A stretch of DNA of 46,085 nt from Opitutales bacterium (GTDB lineage: Bacteria > Verrucomicrobiota > Verrucomicrobiia > Opitutales > UBA2987), in contig JAJFLU010000029.1 of the NCBI GenBank assembly GCA_021772515.1, positions 1 through 46,085 on the forward strand, in the 5' to 3' direction. The position numbers and the translations under genes are program-made. Of this stretch, positions 35,331-43,532 are shown one piece after another (the stretch's first letter is position 1; each line of letters starts with the position of its first letter). Under the pieces are notes generated by a model. The model saw only the letters and a program-made list of their open reading frames with translations. It did no database searches and was not told the origin of the DNA.

Positions 35331-37406
35331 TTATTCAGCACATTTACATGCTGGTTTCTTTTTATCTTCCTCTTCATCCGCTGGCGACGTCGCTGCCTCG
35401 GGAAGACTTGGCGTGTATTCTTCATCAAGCACATGGCGGGCAAACCAGGCCAGATCAGTGTTCATTTTGAACAGCTGATGAGAGGGCTTTCGAAAACCAT
35501 GCGGCTCCGTTGGCGCGAGGTAAAACTCTGTTTCAATGCCCGCCGCCTTTAAGCCGCGATGCATCATAATCGATTGCGTCGGCGGCACCCGAACATCCTT
35601 TGCCCCCGCAAAAAACAGCGTGGGCGTTGTGACACGCCAGGCATCTTTCAGCATCGACTGCTGCGTATAGCTCCTCAAAGGAGCGTTCTTTTCCCAGGGC
35701 GCCCCGCCGAACCAGGGCGTTCGGCCATAGCGGATATCGCTTTCAGCGTACATGGAAACCCAATCAGACGCGCCAGCGCCGGACGAGGCCGCCTTGAAAC
35801 GGTCAGTGACAGTGATGAGCTTATTGGTCATGTGACCACCGGCGCTCCAACCCATCTTGATCAACCGGTCAGGGTCGGCAAACCCGCGATCAACAAGAGC
35901 ATCTATGCCATCCAGGACATCATGATGGGCATTGTTAAAATAACCGCCAACCATGTCGCGCATAAATTTGTCGCCATAGCCTGTGCCGCCGCGATGGTTC
36001 GGCAGGAACACGCCATAACCCGCGCCGGTCAGAACAGGTATGTGACGCGACATATTCCATGACCCGAATTGCGAGGACGAACGCGGGCCGCCATGGGTCG
36101 TTGTGACCAGAGGAAATACATCACCGTCTTTGTAGCTCACCGGGTAGACCAGCAATCCTTCGATTGTAACGCCGCCCCGTCCGCGCCACTGCACCGCTTC
36201 TTGTCGCGGCAGAATAAAGCGCGCATTCCAGTCTTCATATTCCGTGGTCACAGGTTCGAAACCACCGCCAGCGTCGCGCATAAGATAAACTTCACCGGGA
36301 TTGCGCGCATCGGTGATGGTCGCAATATGCGCATCGAGCGCGGGCATATAGGCCCAATTGCGCACAACATGATCATCTTCCGTGAGGCGTGTGGTCTGGC
36401 CGTCAGCAAGCGAATGATAAAAAAGCTCCGTACGCACGCCAATATTGCCGAGTACGAAAAGGCCCGCGCCATCCTGATCCCAGGCAAAGTCCAGCACCTC
36501 TAATGCTGCGTCCGGCATCAATAGATGCGGCGCCGTCTCCCCGATCTTCTGGACGAACAGATTATCTTCGTAGAACCCCTCTCCTGCCGCATTGACCGTC
36601 GCGATATACGCAAATGCCCTATTGTCGGGCGACAGCGCGGGGTTTGATTCACGGTATTTATTGTTCGTTAGCTGCGTTTCCTTGCCGCTATCGAGATCCG
36701 TGATCCATAACTCGCCGCGATGGGCATCATCACCCAGCCCTCCCGGCGCGCGCATGTGGATTATTTTTGAGCCGTCGCGGGAGAGCGCATAGCGACGGAT
36801 GAAATAATCGCCGCTGATTACCTTCTTCGATTTAGCGCTCTTAATGTCGTATCGCCATATTTCCTTGGGCGCGCGCTCTTCATAGTTGCGGATCAGCCAA
36901 AAATCCTTGCGGAGGCGTTTCGTTTCCGAATCCGGGCCGCGCTCGGCGGTAAAATAAAAATATTTCCCGTCCGGCGCCCAGACGATATCTTCGACATCCC
37001 CTTCATGTTCGGTCAGGCGCTTCAGTTTGCCAGTCTCAATCGAATAAAAATAGGCCTGCTTATTGTCATCCTTCTCCCGCTCAAGAAGCGTGACGAATCC
37101 GGATCCGTCCGGCGCCCAATACCCTCGACTGAAAGATTCCCCATCTTTAGCCGGCTCAAACACCGGTAAATCTTCACCGGAAACCAAATCGACAAGGCGA
37201 TAGCGCCGGACGATTTTATTTTCCTCCCAGTCAGCCTGCGACCGAAGAAACAACAGCTTGTCGCCCTGCGCCGACAGCGCCGGCGCGCTTAACCGCGGCA
37301 ATTCCACCATGTCAATCGGCGTCATGGCGCGCGGCTCTTCTGCGGCAAACACCGTCACCATCGTCAAACACCAGGCAATAAAAACCGAGAAGTGAGTGTG
37401 TTGCAT
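35331..37406 (-). CDS. S9-family prolyl oligopeptidase, exported
   Basis: A 691-residue serine peptidase. A signal peptide (FIAWCLTMVTVFAAEE) indicates a periplasmic protein. An N-terminal beta-propeller (about 40-420, WD-like repeats such as GYWAPDGSGFVTLL, DIVWAPDGKYFYF, ALSRDGSKI) gates the C-terminal alpha/beta hydrolase domain. The triad is in MGWSAGGH, AGAKDVRVP and EPHGFRKP. The C-terminus is acidic and ends in CKCAE. AAGGA precedes the ATG. A terminator separates it from the TonB receptor upstream, but both fit a pathway of peptide uptake and trimming. Confidence 0.93.
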   Translation of the reverse strand: MQHTHFSVFIAWCLTMVTVFAAEEPRAMTPIDMVELPRLSAPALSAQGDKLLFLRSQADWEENKIVRRYRLVDLVSGEDLPVFEPAKDGESFSRGYWAPDGSGFVTLLEREKDDNKQAYFYSIETGKLKRLTEHEGDVEDIVWAPDGKYFYFTAERGPDSETKRLRKDFWLIRNYEERAPKEIWRYDIKSAKSKKVISGDYFIRRYALSRDGSKIIHMRAPGGLGDDAHRGELWITDLDSGKETQLTNNKYRESNPALSPDNRAFAYIATVNAAGEGFYEDNLFVQKIGETAPHLLMPDAALEVLDFAWDQDGAGLFVLGNIGVRTELFYHSLADGQTTRLTEDDHVVRNWAYMPALDAHIATITDARNPGEVYLMRDAGGGFEPVTTEYEDWNARFILPRQEAVQWRGRGGVTIEGLLVYPVSYKDGDVFPLVTTTHGGPRSSSQFGSWNMSRHIPVLTGAGYGVFLPNHRGGTGYGDKFMRDMVGGYFNNAHHDVLDGIDALVDRGFADPDRLIKMGWSAGGHMTNKLITVTDRFKAASSGAGASDWVSMYAESDIRYGRTPWFGGAPWEKNAPLRSYTQQSMLKDAWRVTTPTLFFAGAKDVRVPPTQSIMMHRGLKAAGIETEFYLAPTEPHGFRKPSHQLFKMNTDLAWFARHVLDEEYTPSLPEAATSPADEEEDKKKPACKCAE

Positions 37407-37457
37407 GTTTAATCCTTACACGCTCATAGGATGAAAATCACCAACTTGGCCGAAAAA

Positions 37458-37495
37458 TAAAAAAAGGCGCAGGCGGCAATTAAGCCGCCTGCGCC
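37458..37495 (-). terminator. Rho-independent terminator of the TonB receptor gene
   Basis: Perfect 12-base stem GGCGCAGGCGGC / GCCGCCTGCGCC with six-base loop; read on the minus strand it is followed by seven T residues. It lies 26 bases past the receptor stop. Confidence 0.93.
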
Positions 37496-37520
37496 CCATA
37501 ATCATGCGAAAGTACCAGCG

Positions 37521-40500
37521 CTAGAACCGAACGCGGGCGCCAGCGTAGAACTCACGACCCAAAGCGTCATTCAGGTCACTAACGATATTGAGTGAAGACC
37601 CGAAGTCGAGGCCGGTTGGTATAAACGGTCCAAAGTTATTGAACAGGTTGTTGACACCAGCATAGATCCGGAACTGATCGTCTGACCCGAAATCATAGGC
37701 CGCATAAATCCGGTGATACGCCTGACCATTCACTTCGAAAAAGCGGTCATCCGTCGGAAGTGGGTCATTGGTTGCATCGTCAACGCCGCCATCGTCATAG
37801 GTGACCGTGTATGTGGCCCGAAAACCGCCATTGCGATAGCCCATCTTGGCGCGCCATTCGTCATTGCCATTTTCGATCTCACCAAGCGGAGACGAGGTGA
37901 TCAGCGTACCGCCGATACCGACGAATGTGGTCGTGTCGGTTATATAATGAGTGTAACGGAAGTCGAAATCCCACTCACCCGGCACGCCATAAAGTTCGAA
38001 ATCATAGAGCAGCGAAAAGTCGAGACCTTCGACAACTTCGTTGGCCAGGTTTTCCTGCGGATTGAGAACTTCTGTGACATCACCGTTAGCGCCACTACGC
38101 GTGATCCGGTCACAGAATTTATTGTTCGGAAAGTCAGCTGCTGAATAGCACAGGGAAACATTATTCTGCGTCGACACTGATGTGATCGCGTCCTTGATGT
38201 CGATGCGATAATAGTCACCCACAAGCGTTAACCCGTCGATCCATGTTGGCGTCAACACAAAACCCGCCGTGAATGTATTCGCGGTTTCTTCCCCAACATT
38301 CGGGTTCCCGGCATTCGGGCCCTGAACTGAGCTGTCACCATCAAACGGATCGCCGGGATTGTCGGCAAAGAATTGCTGAATGCCTGGCTCTGTAAGACAG
38401 TTGGCCGTTACGACTGCAAGGTCAGCATTTTCACCGCCATCGCCTTCGATGCTGGTAATGCCGAGGCCGGTCTCCAACAGATTGTTGCAGGGATCTTCCA
38501 GACCGTCCGAATCCGGCCGTGGCGGAGAGTTCAGCTCCGTCAGGTTCGGCGCCCGCTGAGCCCGTGAGAACTGCCCACGGAGACGGAGGTCATCGGAAAT
38601 CTGATAGGTCGCGCCCGCATTAAAGCTGACGATGGACCCGACCGTATTGTAGTGACCGATGCGAACGGCGCCCACGACATTAAAGCCCTCAAAGACCGGC
38701 ACATCGACTTCGGCAAAACCCTCAATAACGTTGTAGCTTGCAGAAACGCTAGGAAACGTCGAGGCCGACGTCACATCATAGTCCGAATCCGGCACAGACG
38801 GATCAGGATCAGCAATGTCACGGATACCGTTCAATCCGGCGAAGACATCGCCATCAGGATCGCCGTTAGTCGTCTGGCTTTCCCGGCGCCATTCGACACC
38901 CGCTGCCGCACGTACTTCACCAGCCGGCATTTCAAAGACGGGCCCCTCAATTGCAGCGCCCGCAGTATATTGCTGGCGGGTCTGCTCGGCATGAGCGTTA
39001 TAACGGATGTAATCCGCCATCGCCGGCGTAACAGATCCTTCGCCAAAGATATTGAGCGGAACACAACCAGCCGCACGCGCAGTCGGGTCATTACACTGGA
39101 CGCCGCCGGAGCCGTCCGGCCCTGCGTCCAAAGCAAAGCGTGCATTTTGGAAATTTACCTCGTTCGGATTATCCTGGATCTGCCTGAAGTGCCCATAGGT
39201 TCCGTAAACTTCCCAGTCAAAATCACTCACATTGCCTTCAAACCCGGCGATGATTCTGATTGTTCGGCGGTCATTGTTTCGGGAATTCACGCCCAATTCG
39301 GGCATGCGGCGGCTGAAGCTAAGGGATCCGCTGAGCGTTTCCGTTACTGCCGGGTGAATGAATGGGTTGGATCCCGAGATATTGCCAAAACTGCCACCAT
39401 TATAGCTGTCACTGTTGCTCACACCATCGAACTGACTGTTAGTGCGAGAATCAACTTGCGCCAGCGATGCTGTTATGTTGGCCTCGATATTCGGCGTTAG
39501 CTCATAGGATGAACGCAACGCAACGCTGAGAATTTGGCGCTCAGCCTGGAGCGTACGGCCCGGACGGAAATTGAATCCGTCAACATCAGAATAACCATCG
39601 GCGCCGACCGGACGATCACCGGGGTCATAGATACCGCCCTGATCGTTAAACCACTGACCGCCCACATTCCACGCATCGCCGCCTTCAAACCACCCCCCAA
39701 TGGTCGACGAACTGCGCGATGGAACCAAGCAATGCTGATTTGTATCGACACCGCCGCAACCAGGAAAGTTGATTTCGTTAGACCAACCATTGCTCGAAGT
39801 GCTGGTGCCGGATGGCGCCGGATCGTCAAACTCTAGCGCAACGAGCGAAAGCGGACGCGAAGAGTCGGCCACAACCTCATTTTCATCGCGCCAGCTGGCG
39901 CCAAGAAGGACATAGCCGCGATCATCGGAAAAACGCGTACCGGCCAGAAGATTGATGCGGTATTCTTCGCCGCCGCTTGCTTCCGGTGTTGAGCCGCGAA
40001 CGTCGAGCTGAATGCCTTCAAAACTATCTTCGAGGATAAAGTTCGCAACACCGGCGACCGCATCTGATCCGTAGATCGCCGAAGCGCCACCAGTTGTGAT
40101 CTCCGTACGCTTCACGAAACCAACTGGTAGTGTCGACAGGCTGACCCGGTCCGAATTGCCTGAGTTTGAAACAGCACGTTTGCCGTCAATCAATACAAGC
40201 GTACGATCATCGCCAAGGCGGCGCAGGCTGATCGTTGACAAGCCACTGGTCTGAATAAGGTTGTTGGAACTTTGTGGCGAAATCGAATTTGAAACGCCCG
40301 GCAGCTGCAAAATGCCTTCTGCCAAGTCGGACGAGCCAATCTCGTCGAGATCGGATGCGCCAAATACCTGCAGCGGTATCGGCGACGCCGCATTTGAACG
40401 CTTAATGCGCGAGCCGGTGACGACAACAACGTCGTCAGCAGACGCTTCGTCTGTTGTCGCAGCCGGTATTGTCTCAACCGCCTGCGCCAAGGCCGGCAGC

Positions 40501-40568
40501 GGCGCAAGCAGCGGCGCAGCGGCCGCCAGACATGAAAACCCCAACAATCTCTTACGCAGATCGGTCAT
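37521..40568 (-). CDS. TonB-dependent receptor
   Basis: A 1015-residue outer-membrane transporter. After the signal peptide (LLAPLPALAQA) comes a TonB-box-like DDVVVVTGSRIKRS, the plug (SSDLAEGILQLPGVS, STISLRRLGDDRTLVLIDGKR, GGASAIYGSDAVAGVANFI) and a barrel ending AGARVRF. This plug type (GSRIKRSN... LGDDRTLVLIDGKR) is common in receptors near peptidase genes in Alpha- and Gammaproteobacteria. GGGAGAATATAA precedes the ATG. It is divergent from a LysR regulator, its likely controller. No STN domain is seen, and it is not close to the two receptors at 12093-18942. Confidence 0.95.
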   Translation of the reverse strand: MTDLRKRLLGFSCLAAAAPLLAPLPALAQAVETIPAATTDEASADDVVVVTGSRIKRSNAASPIPLQVFGASDLDEIGSSDLAEGILQLPGVSNSISPQSSNNLIQTSGLSTISLRRLGDDRTLVLIDGKRAVSNSGNSDRVSLSTLPVGFVKRTEITTGGASAIYGSDAVAGVANFILEDSFEGIQLDVRGSTPEASGGEEYRINLLAGTRFSDDRGYVLLGASWRDENEVVADSSRPLSLVALEFDDPAPSGTSTSSNGWSNEINFPGCGGVDTNQHCLVPSRSSSTIGGWFEGGDAWNVGGQWFNDQGGIYDPGDRPVGADGYSDVDGFNFRPGRTLQAERQILSVALRSSYELTPNIEANITASLAQVDSRTNSQFDGVSNSDSYNGGSFGNISGSNPFIHPAVTETLSGSLSFSRRMPELGVNSRNNDRRTIRIIAGFEGNVSDFDWEVYGTYGHFRQIQDNPNEVNFQNARFALDAGPDGSGGVQCNDPTARAAGCVPLNIFGEGSVTPAMADYIRYNAHAEQTRQQYTAGAAIEGPVFEMPAGEVRAAAGVEWRRESQTTNGDPDGDVFAGLNGIRDIADPDPSVPDSDYDVTSASTFPSVSASYNVIEGFAEVDVPVFEGFNVVGAVRIGHYNTVGSIVSFNAGATYQISDDLRLRGQFSRAQRAPNLTELNSPPRPDSDGLEDPCNNLLETGLGITSIEGDGGENADLAVVTANCLTEPGIQQFFADNPGDPFDGDSSVQGPNAGNPNVGEETANTFTAGFVLTPTWIDGLTLVGDYYRIDIKDAITSVSTQNNVSLCYSAADFPNNKFCDRITRSGANGDVTEVLNPQENLANEVVEGLDFSLLYDFELYGVPGEWDFDFRYTHYITDTTTFVGIGGTLITSSPLGEIENGNDEWRAKMGYRNGGFRATYTVTYDDGGVDDATNDPLPTDDRFFEVNGQAYHRIYAAYDFGSDDQFRIYAGVNNLFNNFGPFIPTGLDFGSSLNIVSDLNDALGREFYAGARVRF

Positions 40569-40672
40569 TTATATTCTCCCAGACACAGATTTTTGGCCGT
40601 TCACCATCAAACAGCCAAGAAAGGCGCAACTTCCTGTCTTTAGTTACGGATCCATACGCACTTGACTTCAAA

Positions 40673-40685
40673 TTCGTAATTCGAA
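40673..40685. promoter_or_regulatory. LysR-type T-N11-A operator candidate
   Basis: TTCG-TAATT-CGAA, a 13-base symmetrical site that fits T-N11-A, in the 162-base gap between the divergent TonB receptor and LysR genes, 45 bases before the LysR start. Assignment rests on symmetry and position only. Confidence 0.45.
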
Positions 40686-40730
40686 AGAGTTGATGCGAAA
40701 ATCGCAAGACGCTGAAATGGAGCGCTTTTT

Positions 40731-41645
40731 TTGGAACTCAAATGGCTCGAAGACTTGGTAAGTGTTGCTGAAAAAGGACACTTTGCCCGCGCCGCGGAAG
40801 CGCGTCACGTGACCCAGTCGGCCCTGAGCCGCCGGATCAAGTCTCTGGAGGTGTGGGTTGGCACCGAATTACTGGATCGATCACAGCATCCAATCAAGCT
40901 GACCCATGCAGGAGAAGAATTCATACCGATCGCCCATGAGATCGTTGAACGATCTTATCAGGCGCGCACCCACGCGATCGAACACACCCGCCTCACGGAT
41001 AGGGGCGTCGCCATTAGCTGCCTACACACGATGGCGCTTTATTACATGCCCATCCTGGTGTCGGAGCTACACAAAACTGTCGGGAAGTTTGAAACATCAA
41101 TCATTGCAGACACCCGAACATATGAAGAATATCTAACCAGCCTGATCAATGGCAGCAGCGATTTGCTGATTTGCTACATGCATCCATCGGTGGTTTTCGA
41201 ATTTGATGAACAGCATTTTCCACGGCTCGACATTGGTGTCGATCGAATGTTGCCTTATCAACTTAATGAAGGCCCTGTCGTTGATTTGTCCAAAAGCGGG
41301 CTCGATCCAATCCCCTATCTTGAATATTCAGGCACCTCGTATCTGTCGCGCGTTGTGCAAAACATCACGCAGAAAGCGCCCTTCCAGAACAGGTTGAAGC
41401 CAATTTTTCGAGCGTCGCTCGCTGAAAGTCTTTGTACCGCCGCCCTACAAGGGTTGGGGCTAACGTGGCTCCCGGAAAGCATAATGGCCAACAATCCGCG
41501 TGCTGACAGCCTTAGATGTCTTGGAGATGAATGGTCGACAACACTGACGGTCAGCGTCTATCGATCCGCATCGAACACGCGTCCGATTGTTGATTCGATT
41601 TGGAAAGAGCTTTCAAAAATCACGATACCGCCCCGCGTCGCATAA
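40731..41645 (+). CDS. LysR-family transcriptional regulator (HypT-like)
   Basis: A 304-residue LysR-type regulator. The N-terminal helix-turn-helix reads MELKWLEDLVSVAEKGHFARA, then VTQSALSRRIKSLEVWVGTEL; the opening LKWLEDL resembles the HypT/YjiE branch. The effector domain starts near 90 (VAISCLHTMALYYMPIL) and keeps LQGLGLTWLPES. TTG at 40731 is the start, with GGAG nine bases upstream; the nearby ATG at 40717 is in another frame. Divergence from the TonB receptor gene suggests that it controls peptide-uptake genes. Confidence 0.93.
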   Translation: MELKWLEDLVSVAEKGHFARAAEARHVTQSALSRRIKSLEVWVGTELLDRSQHPIKLTHAGEEFIPIAHEIVERSYQARTHAIEHTRLTDRGVAISCLHTMALYYMPILVSELHKTVGKFETSIIADTRTYEEYLTSLINGSSDLLICYMHPSVVFEFDEQHFPRLDIGVDRMLPYQLNEGPVVDLSKSGLDPIPYLEYSGTSYLSRVVQNITQKAPFQNRLKPIFRASLAESLCTAALQGLGLTWLPESIMANNPRADSLRCLGDEWSTTLTVSVYRSASNTRPIVDSIWKELSKITIPPRVA

Positions 41646-41692
41646 TTTTTCAAAAATAATTTCGCGCCGATACGGTGCGCCATTTTTAACGG

Positions 41693-42427
41693 CTACTCCA
41701 AATCTCCAGGCTTTTTAAATTTCACAAGATAATTTTCTTCAAGGCCATCCACCGCTGGCTCCGCGACCAATTTAAAGCCGATAAATTCGATCTCTGAAAT
41801 GACGCCGGCCTTGCCAAAACGCACGTGAGATTTGTAGTCCGGCTTGGCCTCCCCGGGCACGATGTCGAACTCCACCAGAACAAGCTGTCCGTTCGGTTTT
41901 AATGCGTCATAAATGGTGCGCATGATCGCTTCGCGATCATCAAAATAATGATAACTGTCAGCGATAAAGACGACATCGATAGTCTCCGCCGGCAGCGTGA
42001 CAGATGCTTCCCGGCCCAGAACAGCCGTCACATTGTCAAACCCAAGATCGGCAGCGCGCCGATTAACAAGATCAAGAAACAAAGGCTCTATATCTTCGGC
42101 AAATACGCGGCCGCTTACGCCAACTGCCTCCGCGAATAACAGCGTATAAAGCCCCGTGCCCGCGCCAACATCCGCGACAACGTCTCCCTCACCCAAACCA
42201 ACGGCTCTAACAACTGCTTCGCGGGCGCTGTAGATTTCCCGACTTCCCACTTCAAGGCGCTCGAGCCAGACATCGATATTGTCGCTGTCGTCATCGATTT
42301 CCTCATCCGAGGCCGCGGGTGCGCCGGCAGCGTTGTCGGCGCCGGCTCCCGCAGGCGCTGGCTGTTCGGTGCAAGCCGCGAGCAGCATTGCCGTTAGGAT
42401 CATTAATAAAGGAATGCCCCTGTTCAT
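41693..42427 (-). CDS. Class I SAM-dependent methyltransferase with lipoprotein signal
   Basis: A 244-residue protein. The N-terminus MNRGIPLLMILTAMLLAAC is a lipoprotein signal with Cys19 and Thr at +2, followed by an Ala/Gly/Pro linker and an acidic stretch (DEEIDDDSDNID). The rest is a Rossmann methyltransferase: motif I VADVGAGTGLYTLLFAE, then VFAEDIEP, IDVVFIADSYHYF and LKPNGQLVLVEFD. ATG at 42427 follows AAGGACACCGGG; a longer frame from 42496 would spoil the signal. A methyltransferase outside the cytoplasm would have no obvious SAM supply, which is strange, yet such lipoprotein homologues are often seen in Proteobacteria. Confidence 0.87.
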   Translation of the reverse strand: MNRGIPLLMILTAMLLAACTEQPAPAGAGADNAAGAPAASDEEIDDDSDNIDVWLERLEVGSREIYSAREAVVRAVGLGEGDVVADVGAGTGLYTLLFAEAVGVSGRVFAEDIEPLFLDLVNRRAADLGFDNVTAVLGREASVTLPAETIDVVFIADSYHYFDDREAIMRTIYDALKPNGQLVLVEFDIVPGEAKPDYKSHVRFGKAGVISEIEFIGFKLVAEPAVDGLEENYLVKFKKPGDLE

Positions 42428-42854
42428 CCCGGTGTCCTTGTTTTGCGGCGGCAAGCTCTGCGACACCGCGCCCGTCCTACGAATCCCTCGCCCCAAGTAA
42501 CTACCAGATCATGCGCCTCAAACAACGGATGCCGATGGTTTTCCCGGCGTTTAACGCCCCATTCTGCAGTAAATTTGTTGTTCCGCCAGCTATTTTACAG
42601 GGATTTGGCCGGTCTGCGATCAAGCGCGGATAATTCATTTCACAGTTGCCCTCCGCTTCTGCGCCTGACCCGGCCGCTCTTTGCGTTTTTACCAGCCCTC
42701 GTTGATCGCGGCTTTCTGGCCTGCGCTGTCTAATTGGCGTTTGTTGAATCAAATTTTAGCGAGTTGATCAGTTTCTTGAAGCGTCAACCGCCTATACTGG
42801 TCCATCAAATTCAGATCGCCTTCACGCCCGCTCGATAAATGCGAGGGAAAGTAT
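42428..42854. other. 427-base gap between divergent lipoprotein genes
   Basis: No gene supported. A TATACT at 42793-42798 could be a -10 for the small lipoprotein gene, but no good -35 matches. Frames through this stretch have low-complexity composition unlike the neighbours. Confidence 0.4.
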
Positions 42855-43118
42855 ATGAAAATTCTGGCCATCATCTTTTTCGGAATATGCTTGCAAGCCT
42901 GTGTCGTCCGAACAGCGGTTGGCGTTGCAGGAAACGTCGCCGGAACCGCGGTCAAAACCACCGGTAGCGTCGTCGGCGCCGGGGTCGGCGCCGGCATCGA
43001 CGCGGTCGATGCTGACGACGAGGACGAAAAAAAAGCTAAAAGAGAAAATGACGAAACCGTCTACGAAGACGATTACATATACCAAGACAAGTCCCAGGAA
43101 GAATTTGAAGACGAATAG
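42855..43118 (+). CDS. Small lipoprotein
   Basis: An 87-residue lipoprotein: MKILAIIFFGICLQAC gives Cys16. It is followed by a short Val/Gly/Ala repeat region (VAGNVAGTAVKTTGSVVGAG) of a type seen in small alpha- and gammaproteobacterial lipoproteins, then a strongly acidic tail (DADDEDEKKAKREND...). GAGGGAAAG precedes the ATG. Its last residues SQEEFEDE and the following DNA recur at the end of the acyltransferase gene at 45536. Function unknown. Confidence 0.75.
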   Translation: MKILAIIFFGICLQACVVRTAVGVAGNVAGTAVKTTGSVVGAGVGAGIDAVDADDEDEKKAKRENDETVYEDDYIYQDKSQEEFEDE

Positions 43119-43188
43119 CAAGATGTCTCTGAAGAGGCATCACGTCTTAAGGGCACGAAAAAATCGCGCCAACAAAAATGATGAAATG
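43094..43188 (+). repeat. Gene-tail/rRNA-flank duplication, copy 1
   Basis: From CCAGGAAGAATTTGAAG through the lipoprotein stop to CGCGCC (43094-43170), this matches 45512-45585 with few changes. Then CAAAAATGATGAAATG (43173-43188) matches 45762-45777, the spacer beyond the 5S rRNA. So the terminator's second half and the 5S gene are missing from this copy. Confidence 0.75.
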
Positions 43189-43532
43189 TGGGAGTGTCTC
43201 TCACACTCTATATCGCTACCCGCATCAGCAATTCTCGCTTCTCATACCTCCGTCACACCTCTCGCTTCGTCCGCCCGGAGCATGCTCCGCTACCACGCAC
43301 GTCAAAGACATGCATCCGAAGCCAGGCAAACGGTTTTCCGTCTGCTTTTCCACGTGATTCGTGAATATAAAGGCGCCCTTTATGAAGCCAGGGTTACGAA
43401 CAGATGGCAGATCAGGCGAATCTCAAGGCACTGGCGGAAAAGATCCGAACCGCTGTATAAATTGCAACCTCGTTCAGCGCATATGTGACAGCGGTCGGGA
43501 ATTGAGACCTGTTTTCGCCAAAGGATGCTCTC
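43189..43532. other. Gap before the acyltransferase gene
   Basis: No convincing gene. A perfect 14-base palindrome CGGAGCATGCTCCG lies at 43276-43289. A short frame reading MADQANLKALAEKIRTAV looks protein-like but is only 18 codons, and a 64-codon frame at 43361-43555 runs into the acyltransferase. It may be decayed rRNA-flank or gene remnants. Confidence 0.4.

Noticed and set aside
38652..39500. A 282-codon plus-strand frame opposite the TonB receptor at 37521
   Set aside because: No recognisable features; the minus-strand frame is a full receptor.
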